Of a stretch of DNA of 64,000 bases, positions 1 to 11,036 are shown in pieces (position 1 is the stretch's first letter; every line of letters starts with the position of its first letter). The translations under genes and the position numbers were made by a program. Origin of the DNA: Lycium barbarum (Eukaryota > Streptophyta > Magnoliopsida > Solanales > Solanaceae); assembly GCF_019175385.1 (NCBI RefSeq), contig NC_083345.1, positions 118,175,657 through 118,239,656 of the forward strand, in the 5' to 3' direction. The notes below the pieces were generated by a model, which was not told the DNA's origin, ran no database searches, and saw only the letters and a list, made by a program, of their open reading frames with translations.

Positions 1-355
1 TTCTCGCTTATTCTTCCCTTTAATAAGTTCTCTTTTGATGAGCTTCGTTGGACGTTATGAGTCTGTTACTTAAAAAATCACTTAACTATTGGAAATTAGT
101 TAGCAAAGTCATTCTTCTTTATTTTTTTAAACAGAAATCTCACTTATCTTTATTTTTATCACTTCAAAAGTACTATATCGAATTTCACAAATTTCCGAAA
201 ATTTCTTGGATTATATGCGTGCAAGATTGAGTGGGGGAGAGAGCCAATATTTACTGAGGGGAAGCTAAGGTTTTTGAATTATATGTGTGCATGCATGAGC
301 AGCACATATATAGACCAAAACACCTCATGAATCAAAAGTACTAACCATCACAATG
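1..355. other. AT-rich stretch, no gene seen
   Basis: I see no coding pattern, repeat or RNA gene here. The sequence is AT-rich, with short frames that lack any recognisable motif. Confidence 0.5.
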
Positions 356-360
356 ACGAC

Positions 361-462
361 AAGAGAGGGTTGCTCAAGTGGTAAGCTCCCTCCACCTCAA
401 CTCTAAAGTTGTGAGTTTGCGTCACCGAATAGGCAAAAAGAGGGGAAGCTCTAGGGAGGGAT
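361..462 (+). mobile_element. SINE 5' part, tRNA-derived (TS/SolS type)
   Basis: The stretch reads like the tRNA-derived head of a solanaceous SINE. GGTTGCTCAAGTGGTAAGC (from about 368) matches a polymerase III A box in context, and GAGTTTGCGTCACCGAAT (from 413) sits where a B box (consensus GGTTCGANTCC) is expected, about 45 bases downstream. The following GGGGAAGCTCTAGGGAGGGA is typical of the body start of TS-like SINEs. The usual 3' body and its TTG-rich end are missing. An A-rich stretch (463-485) follows instead, so the copy is 3' truncated. The B box has diverged (TTTG for TTCG), so it is probably inactive. A target-site duplication was not resolved. Confidence 0.75.
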
Positions 463-1067
463 AAGAAAATAAAATAAAAAATGAAAAACCCATCATGATG
501 AGAGAGAACACAAAATACATATTTCATTTTCCCCTTCCCAAGATAGTATTTGAAAATTAGGACCCCCAGTTTTAATATGTAGGTATATGGACACCTATTA
601 GGATTAGTGCTAATTAACTCAAATCTAATTATTTGACCTTCCAAACCAGCGCTAAGTTTTAAAAAATGTAATTTGGTCAAAAGTAATAAAAAATAAAAAA
701 ACCAAAATAATAATAATATAACAACATTTTTCCTCCCTCATCTCTTCCCCATTTTCACGTTTTTTTAGACATTGAGAAATCGATCGCTGCAGCTCTACAA
801 ATCGAGCTCTTCACTCTCTTTTCAAAAATTAGATTCGGTTAGTGCTTTCTAGGTTTATTGACTTGGGCATTATTACTCTTGTGAGCTTTATTTTGTGATT
901 TTTCTATCTGCATCTTGGGTTTATAATAGATTGTGGTTTATAATAGACTATATTTGGTTTCTTCTGCTGGGCTAAATTATATTATAGACTATATTAAATT
1001 TATCGAGGGTAAAATGGTAGTAGTTGGTAATTATAGTGGTCGAGTGGGCTCACACTAAAAGGACCTA
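463..1067. other. AT-rich spacer with CT-rich leader-like segment
   Basis: There is no reading frame of note. Positions 722-830 are pyrimidine-rich (CCTCCCTCATCTCTTCCCC and similar) and are followed by TTAG/GTTTATTG-like splice contexts, resembling the 5' untranslated leader of a plant gene or autonomous transposon. It precedes the MULE-like reading frame and could be its leader exon; that link is inference. Confidence 0.3.
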
Positions 1068-2487
1068 GAGGTGGACCTCTCCACAAAAAACCCAAGCTAT
1101 TGAATTGGATCATGACTACACCTATAGAGATTTAGTGCGCGGCATGATTCTGTCCGGTGATATAGATCCCAAGCGGTATGACATGTCCATTAGCTACATA
1201 GTTGGTGCTGCTCTTAACTGATGAACGCAAAATACAACTTTAAGTTAAGCACTTCTGTAGTCAAAGATAGTATAGATAGATTATCATCTCTACAGGGATT
1301 GGTGCAAATAATATCTCAAAAGAAGCTCGCTCAATACTATTAAAAATGATATTTATAATTGAGGTGGTTAAAACCACAAGTGGTATCGAAGAAGTAAATA
1401 AAAACAAGGATCAAGCATAAGTGTTATACAAAATATGTATTTACTAATAAGAGAAACAAGGGCATATGCAAGATTTCTGCAAGGTTTATTGATTCTTTTG
1501 AATTCAATAAGTAATTAGATTATTCATGAACTTGAGAAACTTCTTTCGAATGAATTCAAGTTCAATCAAATAAACTAATGAGGACGTCCTGGGAATAGCA
1601 AGAATCTATTGACAGAATAAATTTTAGGAATGATTTCTTCTGAATATCATTTCTCATATAACTCAAGAAAATAATTGAAGGGCCCTTTCGATTACTCAAG
1701 AGAATTTTCAAAAAGTAACTTAAATCATGTCGAAACTATTCATGAAATACTTCTTCCTTCAATTATACTACTCAAGAATATCTCAACAATCGTTTTAAAC
1801 TTCCATCAACAAATTCACATTGCTCCTTCCTTGCCCAAGAGTTCTATCATACACGTCTCCAAGATCACCCTCTGAAAATATGTCTTATAGCTTTTATATC
1901 TCGTCGCGGCCAAATGACCAAAATGCCCTTAAGTTTGAACTTTTCAGAAAAATCGCCAAAGTGGATGATGGTGGGGCGATGGGGCTCTATTGAACGACCA
2001 TTTTCCAAAATGGCCGGGGTTGAGCGATGGCTGTGCAATGCCCCAGCTTTGAAGCAACTTTCGATTTTCACCATTTTATCTCTTTTCACCTCGAAGCATC
2101 TCCATAAGTTCATCCTTGAGTTCCTTCAAGCAAAAACCTAATGAAGATCAAATTAGAACATTTCATCATGTAAAATCTCCAACTTTATATAAAATCACAT
2201 CAAATAAACTCATAAAACTCGAGGGATAGATAATCATCATTAACAAGTGGGCAAAAATAGGTCCTATGTACATCAAGAATGATGTGTAGGTGCGCCTATA
2301 TCTTCTTGATTTTGGTAAGGATGGTTCCAGGCCTCTTATATGTAAGTGTGTACAAGAGGTCCGATGGAAGTCCAAATCCATCAAGGCCCGCCTCACTGCA
2401 TTGATGAACATTCCAGGACTTGATGGTCTTGGAAAGTGTCCAATGAGAAATGATTTCATGAATTTCATGGACATAATGTTCATATAG
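1068..2487 (+). pseudogene. MULE transposase N-terminal fragment, split by an LTR
   Basis: Two blocks seem to form one broken reading frame. Block 1 (about 1090-1218) encodes a stretch beginning IELDHDYTYRDLVRG and ending SYIVGAALN. This has the look of the PB1-like N-terminal domain of plant Mutator-like (MULE/MuDR) transposases, where an acidic strand, a Y-x-D/E-L-V helix and an I-x-I-x-Y strand recur. Block 2 (about 2203-2487) continues in the same style with WAKIGPMYIKND and VRLYLLDFGKDGSRPL, matching the later strands of that domain, but it contains stop codons (for example at 2286-2288). An LTR lies between the blocks. Zinc-finger and DDE catalytic parts are absent, so this is a dead fragment. 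The family call rests on pattern alone; an unrelated host gene is possible. Confidence 0.45.
1219..2202 (-). mobile_element. LTR (solo or fragment) of a tRNA-Asp-primed-type element
   Basis: The segment begins TGATGAACGCAAAATAC and ends AAATCACATCA. These termini resemble the LTR at 17106-18390 (TGATACGCTCAAATTACAC to AATCACGCCACATCA), including an internal ATCTCTACAGGGATTGG that parallels the latter's ATCCCACAGAGA region read the other way. By analogy the element points to the minus strand. No primer site or coding region accompanies it, so it may be a solo LTR. The MULE-like frame appears to break at the left edge and resume at the right edge. The flanking pentamers (TTAAC and AATAA) are not a clean duplication, so the exact ends are uncertain. 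Confidence 0.5.
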
Positions 2488-2907
2488 ATGATTTGGAAAA
2501 TAGTGCTGGTGTTTCCAGCAATTTATCTACTGCAATAAAGTATTTCATGTTCCTGTAGAGTTCTCTACATTGACAAGATCCCGCCCCACATGCAGAGAAA
2601 GCATGTCCGTGATTTTAGAGACAGTTCATAACTACTCTTCTCCATGGAACACCACATATCCACACTACAAATCATACAAATGTGATGTTATCCCAACTCT
2701 TTCTGAAGGATAGTGTGTGATTCCTCCGAAGTTGCGGGGCATACAAATTTCCCCACCAAAATACATTCCAAAAAAGGCCGAAGGTAGACTAAGCGGTACA
2801 ACCAATTAACCATGGAGGAACTGAAATCAAACAAGAGGAGAAATAAATTCTCCACCCACAAGCAATTTGGCCACAAGAGAACCACCTATAGTCTGAATTT
2901 GTGGTTG
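2488..2907. other. Unassigned sequence
   Basis: I see no recognisable gene or repeat. Short frames on both strands have no family motif. It may be the continuation of the decayed MULE fragment. Confidence 0.3.
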
Positions 2908-3195
2908 GTCTATACATAAATATTTCCCTTTTATCTTAGCTTTTAATGAATGTCTTATGTCTATAATAAGAGTTCAAATGGTCTATACATAAAAGTTGCC
3001 CTTTTGTATTTGCTTTTAACGAATATCTTCTATATGTAATAATAGTTCAAATGGTCTATACATAAACATTGGCCTTTTGTCTTTGATTTTAAGTCCAAAT
3101 GGCGTATACATAAACATTGCCCTTTTTGGTCTTTACTTTTAATTAATGCCTTCATTCTATAATAAGAGTTCAAATAGTATACATAAATGTTCCTT
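2908..3195. repeat. 73-bp tandem repeat, about 4 copies
   Basis: The phrase GTCTATACATAAA followed by a TTGCCCTTTTG-like tail recurs at about 2908, 2981, 3054, 3102 and 3175. Spacing is 73, 73, 48 and 73 bp, so the unit is 73 bp and one copy has a 25-bp deletion. Units also share TTTTAATGAATGTCTT and AATAAGAGTTCAAATGG. Copies differ at several positions each, so the array is old. Confidence 0.85.
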
Positions 3196-3781
3196 CCGGT
3201 CCATTATAATATTTATCACGTCTATACCTAATTTATAATTGTCGCAAGTGAAAAGTCTAACCAAATATGCACATAGATCTAAACATGCATAACTGATTCC
3301 AAAACATAATTAACAATGATGTAATTCCACTGAACAATAAAGTTAAAGTTCTAAATTATTCTCAACTAAAACAACAACTAAGCAACCCCACCCTAATTCT
3401 TAGCAGTTGCCTCATCTTGAATCTCAATGGGATCAGCAACCATAGAAGCATCGCCATGATCGACATCTAAAGAGGCAAGAGTTCCATTAACTTGTGGTTT
3501 GATGGATTTTTAAAGCTGAAACAATGATTTATCAATTGATATCAGTCTATCTAGAATTTCATTTGTCCCCTCACCACACTCCTTACAAAATCCGCTACCT
3601 CTGTATGAACCGTATCCATATGTTCTTCCAAAAGTCACATGATTCTTCTATGCTGCTCTAGCGAGACGTCATGGGCGGGCCTCTCCTAGCATATTGATCT
3701 CTGTGGGATTTTCTAAATCTTTTCTCCTTAATGAATTGATTTCCTCATTCATCTTCTCGTCGTCATAAGACATAAGATTCT
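3196..3781 (-). other. Degenerate minus-strand reading frame, unrecognised
   Basis: From about 3780 down to 3404 the minus strand reads as protein-like text (for example MSYDDEKMNEEINSLRR, later ECGEGTNEILDRLISID) interrupted by several stops, and ends with a stop near 3404. The acidic, helical composition resembles plant retroelement-associated proteins, but I cannot name a family. It abuts the gypsy LTR at 3782. Confidence 0.3.
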
Positions 3782-5957
3782 TGTCATGACCCAATCTGTG
3801 AGACGTGACGGTACTGACTCACCTGAGTCAATAAGCCATCCACAACCCAATTAAAGCAATTTATTACGGAAATAAGTGCAGAAATAAATCATACAAGTCA
3901 ATTTCAAGTCTTAAAGCCTTTATAATAATAAAATGCCAAAATAAGTACGATCCCCTAAGACTGGTGTCACTAGTACAAGAACTTGCTAAATACGGATACA
4001 AGTCTGAAATGATACTTAAGTACACTGTCTGGAATGACAGAAAGTAAATAATAGAGAAGAATTCGATGCTACAAATCTGCTTGTATCCCACCCCGAATTC
4101 TTGAGATGGTGTCCTCAATTGTCGGCGAACTCACGGGCAGTGCTCGAACCAGGGATAAAATCTGCACACAAAATAGTGCAGCAAGTTTAGAGTGAGTACG
4201 GGAACAACGTGTACTCGGGCAATAACATCAACTGACCCTAACTTAACACGGAGACGAGTGTTGGTCTTCCGAATACTACTGCTACACCTAACCACGGTAA
4301 GTTCATCATAATGATCATAATAACCAATGCAATCTCTAAAATCATAAGTTATGAGCCTAGGTTATAGCATCTAAACCCTTAAGTACAGTCCAATAATCCG
4401 AATCAAGCAGCCAAAGGATTCAATATCAGCTTAACACAAAAACAAAACACATGTAAAAGAAAATGGTAAGAAATGCAAGTGATATGTAACGCAAAGGCTT
4501 TCCATCTAAGGTACACACACGCTCCTTTAATAGGAGCGCGACCCATGGGGGACTCGCGAGGTCCATATACCGCCCGAAATCATTTCCCTTCGGGTTTCTT
4601 CGCCATAGTTATCTCTCAATCAAATTACATTACCTGGCTTATATTACCTGTCACTAGCCAATCAGACTCATATCAATCATATCAGTCGGTCTATCGGGTC
4701 ATATACTCACGTCAACCGTCTAGAATCATTTCCCCTCGGACCCAACATATGTATCCTCAAGTGTAATATGCATGAGATACCATATAAAAGCATAAATATG
4801 GCATGCACACAACAAGCAATCAATGCCAAACAATAAAGACTCAATCTTTAGCCTTTTTTCCACTTTTAAACGAGTAATTATGAGTTATAAGAACACATGA
4901 ATCACAAATAAGATAGGTAATAAGCATAGAAATAATAAATAAGAGACCTCATATCCTAATCACGAGAACCAATCAATTTATGCTATGAGCTAATGCCCAA
5001 ACCATGGCATTCAGACTGGACTATACAATTGAAATTATACAAACACCCATATCATGGCACTGGTACCCAATGTAAGTGCTCGTCACCTCACAAGTATCGG
5101 GACCCCCTTTAGTTATCCCATTATCCCCTTTTATTAGTCCAATTAAACCAACCAAATTGCCTTAAAATGAGGTCAAGATCTGAACTTGCCTGAATTTGGA
5201 ATCCGATAGTCACAACGAAGCCTTGGCCTTCCATAGAGCCTCAAAATGATCCCAATCTGTTCAAAATGGGATCTAGGTAAGAATATGACACTAATGATAC
5301 CCATATTGCTATACATTAAATCTGAACACAAAAAGTCACCCAAAATAAGGTTTCCGAGCCTCAAAGGGCAAAACGAGAAATTTAATCCAAAATTAGTTTA
5401 CCCATCAGCTATGATGTCTAAATACCAAAAATCAACTCAATCCAACATCAATTCCATGATTTAATCATGAATCCTTATTTTTGACTTACGGTTTATAAAC
5501 CCCCGATTTCCCAGCCATAATTCATGATTTCTAACATGAAAATCCTTATTAATCCATGATATAATCTAAAAGGAAGGTTTAGGAAATTACCCAATCAATT
5601 AACCTTGCAATTTCTCCCAAAATCACCATAAACCGAGCTCTCAAATATGTGAATGAAATGGTTAAACTCGAATTGGGGAAATAAAATAGGTTTCTGATCA
5701 GCGATCTCTGCAGGTGTGCTCAATTTCTCACACCAGTGCTTCATTAATTTGCTCAGGTCCGCAGGCACGGCGCCACTCCTGCGGCCTTAACTTCGCAGGT
5801 GCGACCATAGCCTAAGACACCTCCCTTCGCACCTGCAACCCACCACGTGCAGGTGCTGCCTCGCATGTGCGATCTCAATCTCACGGGTGGGAAACACCAA
5901 ACACCGAAAAAATCATGCAACTTTCAAACTTCAACCTAACACTCAAAACTCATCCAA
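3782..5957 (-). mobile_element. Ty3/gypsy (Tekay-like) 3' LTR, truncated at its start
   Basis: The left edge reads TGTCATGACCCAATCTG, the complement of the ...GGGTCATGACA end common to solanaceous gypsy LTRs (compare 44506-44516, GGGTCGTGACA). The right edge is not a normal LTR start. The pol remnant on the minus strand runs to a chromodomain-like WRHRPIG near 5957 and then jumps directly into LTR sequence, so the end of pol, the polypurine tract and the first part of the LTR are deleted. Positions 5705-5890 hold a block of GCAGGTGCG-type words (separate entry). No target duplication can be tested because the element is also truncated at its 5' end. Confidence 0.7.
5705..5890. repeat. GCAGGTGCG-word block in gypsy LTR
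   Basis: About seven variants of a quasi-palindromic word occur in 186 bp: CTGCAGGTGTGC, CCGCAGGCACGG, CTGCGG, TCGCAGGTGCGA, TCGCACCTGCAA, GTGCAGGTGC and TCGCATGTGCGA. They are separated by 10-30 bases of unrelated AT-rich sequence and occur in both orientations. Just to the left (5678-5690, minus strand CCTATTTTATTTCC) is a weak TATA-like stretch. Confidence 0.8.
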
Positions 5958-8472
5958 TTGGACGGTGCCTCCACTAAAGTTTCACTGAATCAATCTCTTT
6001 GGACCTCAACTTCCGGATCTGCCTATCCAAAATAGTAACCGGCTCCTCCTCATATGTCAAATTCTGATCAAGCAACACCGAATCCCATTAAGTCACATAA
6101 GAACCATCAGAATGATACTTCTCAAGCATAGAAATATGAAACACATAGCGAACACCTAATAAACTAAGAGGCAAAGCTACCTCCCCAATGCGCTAAACAA
6201 TCTTAAACGGACCAATGTATATACCTAGGGCTCAACTTTTCCTTCTTCCCAAACCTCATCACACTCTTCATGGGTGAAACATTCAGCAATACCCGCTCAC
6301 CAACCATGAACTCTAAGTCACGAACCATTCGATCCATATAACATTTTTGTGTACTCTGAGCGTCAAAAGTATCCCGTGAATCAACTTGACCTGGTCAAAA
6401 GCAACACGAAGCAAATCTATACCTCAAGGACTAACCTCGAATGCATCAAGCCACCCAATTGGAGAACGACATCTTCTACCATAAAATGCCTCAAATGGTG
6501 CCATCTCAATGCTAGAATGATAACTATTATTGTAAGCAAACTCTACCAAAGGCAAAAACTGGTCCCAATGACTACCAAAGTCAATCACACAGGCTCATAA
6601 CATATCCTCAAAGACCTGAATAGTCCACTCAAAGTAACCATCAGTCTGAGGGTGAAACATTATGCTAAGCTCCACCCGAGTACCCAACTCCTTCTGCATA
6701 AATCTACAGAAATGAGATGTAAACTGAGTGCCTCGATCCGAAATGATAGATATAGGCACACCATGCAAACGAACTATCTCTCGGATGTAGATTCTGCCAA
6801 CTTCTCTGAATTGTAGGTAATCTGAACAGGTAGAAGATGAGCCGACTTCGTCAAACGGTCCACAATCACCCAAATAGCACCAAACTTACCCAAAGTCCTA
6901 AGTAACCCTACCACAAATTCCATAGCAATCCACTTCCATCTCTACTCAAGTATAGGCATCCTCTGAGTAATTCCACCCGACTTTTGGTGCTCATACTTCA
7001 CTTGTTGACAGTTCAAACACTTAGCCACAAATCCTGCAATATCTCTCTTCATACTACATCACCAATAATGTTGCTTCAAATTCTAATACATCTTTGTAGC
7101 TCCCGAATGAATAGAGTACCTAGAATTGTGAGCCTCCTCCATGATCAATCTAGTTAAATCACCCACCTGGGAACAAATATGCGACCCTTGATCCTTAAAA
7201 CCCCCTCTTCATCAAGAATTTCCTCTCTTGCCTTTCCTTTTCTTATCACGAATTTTGCACAACTTTGCATCTTCAAATTGTTGGGCTCTAAGATGCTCCA
7301 TTAAGGAAGACCGCGCCTCCATTCAAGCCATAACCTTACCAGGTTCAAAAATATCAAGTCTCACTAATCTATTAGCCAATGACTGCCCATACATAGCCAA
7401 AGGTCACTCTCTAACTTGTAAACATACTAGGCTACCTACACCGCCTTGCAACTCAAGGCATCCGCCACTACATAGGTCTTGCCCGGATTATAAAGAATTG
7501 ACATGTCATAGTCCTTGAGCATCTCTAACCACCTCTGCTATCTCATATTGAGATCCCTCTGATTGAGAATGTGTTGAAGACTCTTATGATCAGTAAACAC
7601 CTTACAAACACACTATACAAGTAGTGCCTCCAAATCTTCAATGCAAATACTACCGCCGCCAACAACAATTCATAAGTTGGGTAGTTCTTCTCATGCACCT
7701 TCAACTGCCTTGAAGCATAAGCTATCACATTTCCTTTCTACATGGACACACACAATAAAGCCCTCTCCCTTCACTGGAAAAGTCAAAATCAGAGCTATAG
7801 TCAACAAAGTCTTGAGCTTTTAAAAGCTCGCCTCACACTCATCCGACCACTAAAAGGGTATATTTTTATAAGTCAATCCGGTCAAAGGAGATGCAATAGA
7901 TAAAAATCCCTCTACAAATCGCCGATAATAACTAGCAAAGCCAACAAAACTCTAAATATCGGTAATTGAAGTAGGCCTGACCCAATCACGAACTGCCTCA
8001 ATCTTCTTAAATCTACCATGACCCATCCTTGGTCACCACATGTCCTTAAAAGGCCACAAAACTGAGCCAAAACTCACACTTCGAGAATTTAGCATAAAGC
8101 TTCTTCTCCTTCAAGATCTCAAGCACAATCCTCAAATGTCGATCGTGCTCCGCTCCACTACGAGAGTATATAAAGATATCATTAATGAAGATAATCACGA
8201 AGGAATCCAAGTACAGACTAAAAACACCATTCATCAAATCCATGAAGGCTGTTAGGGAGTTAGGTAACACAAATGAGATATCCACGAACTCATAATGCAC
8301 ATGTCGTGTTCGGAAAGTTGTCTTAGGAACATCCTCAGCCTTAATCTTCAGCTGGTGATAGCAGGATCTTAAGTCAATCTTGGAAAAGAGGGAAGCACCC
8401 TAAAGCTGGTCAAACAAATCAGCAATGTGCGGTATTGGATACTTATTCTTGATGATCACCTTGTTCAACAGC
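5958..8472 (-). pseudogene. Ty3/gypsy chromovirus pol remnant (RT, RNase H, integrase)
   Basis: Read on the minus strand the order is reverse transcriptase, RNase H, integrase and chromodomain start, the Ty3/gypsy order. RT (about 8472-8046) shows KYPIPHIADLFDQL and [11 protein letters not shown], then FINDIFIYS where active enzymes have F-I/V-D-D, so a catalytic Asp is lost. RNase H (about 7800-7543) shows [19 protein letters not shown] and a WRHYLY motif. Integrase has the H2C2 part CLNCQQVKYEHQKSGGI (about 7010-6960), then VPISIISDRGTQFTS and HPQTDG (6760-6610). A GPF-like segment follows near 6220, and EEEPVTILDRQIRKL leads into a chromodomain (6060-5958). Many stops and frameshifts break it. 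The 5' end stops in RT near 8472, so gag, protease and the 5' LTR are missing. Tekay/Del-type chromovirus is the likely lineage. Confidence 0.9.
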
Positions 8473-9313
8473 TTCTCTTCCCTAGAAAATTCCTTGTTAT
8501 CCACGAAATTTATGAGCACATCCTGATTAACCTACTTGTAATCTGATTTAACATTAATATAGAAATTATCTCCTTGTTATGGACTTTATTCAACTCATCT
8601 TCACTAGAAAAGGCCTCGCAATTTAGTCTAGTGACCAATGCAAACTCCCTTAGCCAAAAAAATGGCATATCCCTAATCAAGAACTACATCTCATGCTTTT
8701 CTTCTGATACTTTATTTAATATTGAAGAAGCAAATCAACTAAATGTCCATTGAATTGGTCTCAGTTTACGGCGGTTCTAAGAAGTGGAAAAAAAATTTGT
8801 TCGGAAATAAATTAAAGGTTAACGCTTTTGTAGTTCATCTTTGAAAGAAAACCATAATTTCAATAGACCTCACTCGATCCGGGAAGGGAAATCAACTTCT
8901 TCAAGTAGCCATAGACCAATTCGAGCCTTTTCACTTTCTACTTCCACGGACTTAACATTTTCAGGAACGGATAGACGATCACTATTTTCCTCGTCATCTT
9001 CTGTAGCCTCGCCTTTGCCGCATTCCTATTCTATTCTACTAGAAATGCCTCTTTTGTTGTCTTCCTGTTCTCCAGTACCACAATTGCCTCTTCTTCGTAA
9101 GTGCATTCTGGAAATGCATCAATCTGTTCAATTGTATCAATTGACATGGAGTCCGCCTCTTCTACATTTCATCTATTAATTAACTCGTCTAGTCGATTGC
9201 ATAGGGTTTCAACTTCATCTAGGTCAACAATCTTTGTTCTTACCCTGTTTTTGAAGTAGAAGGTCTGTAATATACTTTCCAAAGTGATATGGCACGTTGT
9301 CTTTTTAACACTC
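8473..9313 (-). other. Unrecognised region with decayed minus-strand frame
   Basis: Beyond the break in RT the sequence changes character. On the minus strand from about 9250 to 8850, protein-like text appears in shifting frames (DLDEVETLCNRLDELI, then EADSMSIDTIEQIDAF, TYEEEAIVVLENRKTT and further on SVEVESEKARIGLWLLEE) with stops between. It looks like a decayed coding exon. I do not recognise the family and assign no function. Confidence 0.35.
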
Positions 9314-9590
9314 TGACAGTAAACTTAGAAAAATCAAATATCATGCAAGACAATATGGAACTCAAAAAAAAGAAAACAGAATAAGAATCAATTAGGGCTT
9401 CGCCATGACTGTAAACCCAGAAAAAATCAAAAAATAAGGCAAGAGAAACAACATATTGAACTCGAATAAAATCATAATAAGAATAAAATATGGCGTTGCC
9501 ATGACTGTATATTTACAAAATAACAAATAAGATTTTAAAAAAATATTTGAATTTGAATAAAATGAGAGTAGGAATAAATTAGAGCTTCAA
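9314..9590. repeat. 93-96-bp tandem triplication
   Basis: Three diverged copies start at TGACAGTAAACTTAG (9314), TGACTGTAAACCCAG (9406) and TGACTGTATATTTAC (9502). The first two end in GGGCTTCGCCA or GGCGTTGCCA, and each has an A-rich middle with AATAAGAAT-like strings. The spacing is 92 and 96 bp. Confidence 0.7.
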
Positions 9591-10359
9591 AAACCTGGAA
9601 CTGTTCTTCAGTCGAAACCTTCAAATTGTGGCTCTTGAATGGCAAGAGTAGCTTCAACGCTCTTTCAATCTTGACCAAATAGAGAGGTGCTGTTATATGC
9701 AGATGTCGTTATAGAGAAGTCTGATTGTTATAAGTTTCTAAAATTATATAGAAATCCCCACGTGTTTGCTAAGCCCAAATTTAGCATTGTTTTCCACCAA
9801 AAATAAAGAGAAAAGAAACAGGGGTTCTGATCTTAAGAAAATAACTCAAGTGGCTCTGCCAACTAAATCAATACGCCTTGTAAAATTTTCTACTTATAGA
9901 CCAAAAAGAATCGAGAGAAAGTTAGAAAAGAAAGTGCGGAAAGTTGGGCTATGTTGAGGATAAAATTAAGTAAGTAATTAAAAGTTTGTTTATTGTAAGG
10001 TAAAGGGCCTGGGACTCAATCTCTGTGTAACTCATTATCAAAAAGAAACTTCACGTCCTTGGTCCATGAAAAAAAAAAAATCAAGCACACACGTGAGGAG
10101 GCGCGTTGAGCATATAATTAAGTAAATAAAAGTGTGTACTATCTAACCACTTAAGCTCTTAGATGAGATGGACACACACTTCAATATGCTAAAAACTGTG
10201 TATGACACTAATCTACTTCAGCTATGTAAACGTAATTTTATATACATCTCCGATTACAAAAGATATGAAGCTAAACTACATTAATCTAGAGCTCTACATA
10301 CGCTTCCCTGTTCTTACTCTATTGTCAATGTTGTTGATACATGATAATATTTTCTACAG
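9591..10359. other. Non-coding stretch before the PGG exon
   Basis: I see no ankyrin-repeat exon or other coding pattern here. The end (10340-10359) is AATATTTTCTACAG, a good plant 3' splice site, so the last few hundred bases are probably the intron that preceded the PGG exon. Confidence 0.4.
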
Positions 10360-10781
10360 ATACTGCAATAGCATCATCTAGTCCGAGTCCTACAGCAGAT
10401 TCATCAGTGAAGAGAGGAAAGTTCCTATTATCGATTTATTACAATTATATAGTGTCCAATACATTTGGGTTTATAGCATCTTTGAGCATCATATTACTGT
10501 TGATAAGTGGCTTGCCTTTAAGGAAGAGAGGTTTCATGTGGATATTGAAGTTTATCATGTGGATTGCCATCTCTGCAACCACATACACTTACCTTACATC
10601 TGTCACAGCCTTTACCCATGAAAGCATAAACCATGATGACAAAGTCATAGAATGCTCACTAATGGTATGGATGGGATTGATGGCCTTCCTATTCATTATC
10701 CATACAATCCGTTTGATGGTGAAGGGCCTGAAGGCTGTTAGAAAGCTGAAGAAATTTATTGCCAAGAAGAGTAATGAATGA
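10360..10781 (+). pseudogene. Last exon of ankyrin/PGG-domain membrane protein (ACD6/ITN1-like), orphaned
   Basis: After the splice acceptor TTTTCTACAG (ends 10359), an open frame of about 140 codons runs to TGA at 10779. A short Ser/Thr/Pro-rich lead is followed by IVSNTFGFIASLSIILLL and SGLPLRKR, two further hydrophobic segments (FMWILKFIMWIAISATTY and CSLMVWMGLMAFLFIIHTI), and a basic tail ending KKFIAKKSNE. This is the C-terminal PGG-type three- or four-helix membrane region of plant ankyrin-repeat proteins of the ACD6/ITN1 class, which act in defence and stress signalling at membranes. Those proteins normally carry about 400-600 residues of ankyrin repeats upstream. None is visible in the preceding 1.9 kb, and a gypsy remnant lies beyond that. 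The exon is free of stops, so loss is either recent or the 5' exons lie elsewhere. I call it an orphaned fragment. Confidence 0.7.
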
Positions 10782-11036
10782 ATTCCAGCTAGTGTAATAG
10801 TAATGTCCTAGCTAGTGTGAACAAGTAAAAAACTCTATCTAATTTATCTGAGGATTCATGATCTCCATGATTGTATTAGTACTCTTACAGTCTAGTACTT
10901 ATTTTAAAATATTTGAGTTTTAGACCTCTTTGAATAGTAATATATTGGTTGACAGATTTAAGTTATATATATATAGAAGATCTCTTACTCTATTAGTACA
11001 TAATTTAACTTGTGATAGAAATCTCATTATTATCAT

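Noticed and set aside
10360..10781. Complete small membrane-protein gene starting at the ATG at 10341
   Set aside because: That ATG lies in intron-like sequence before a strong splice acceptor, and the protein matches only the C-terminal domain of a larger family.
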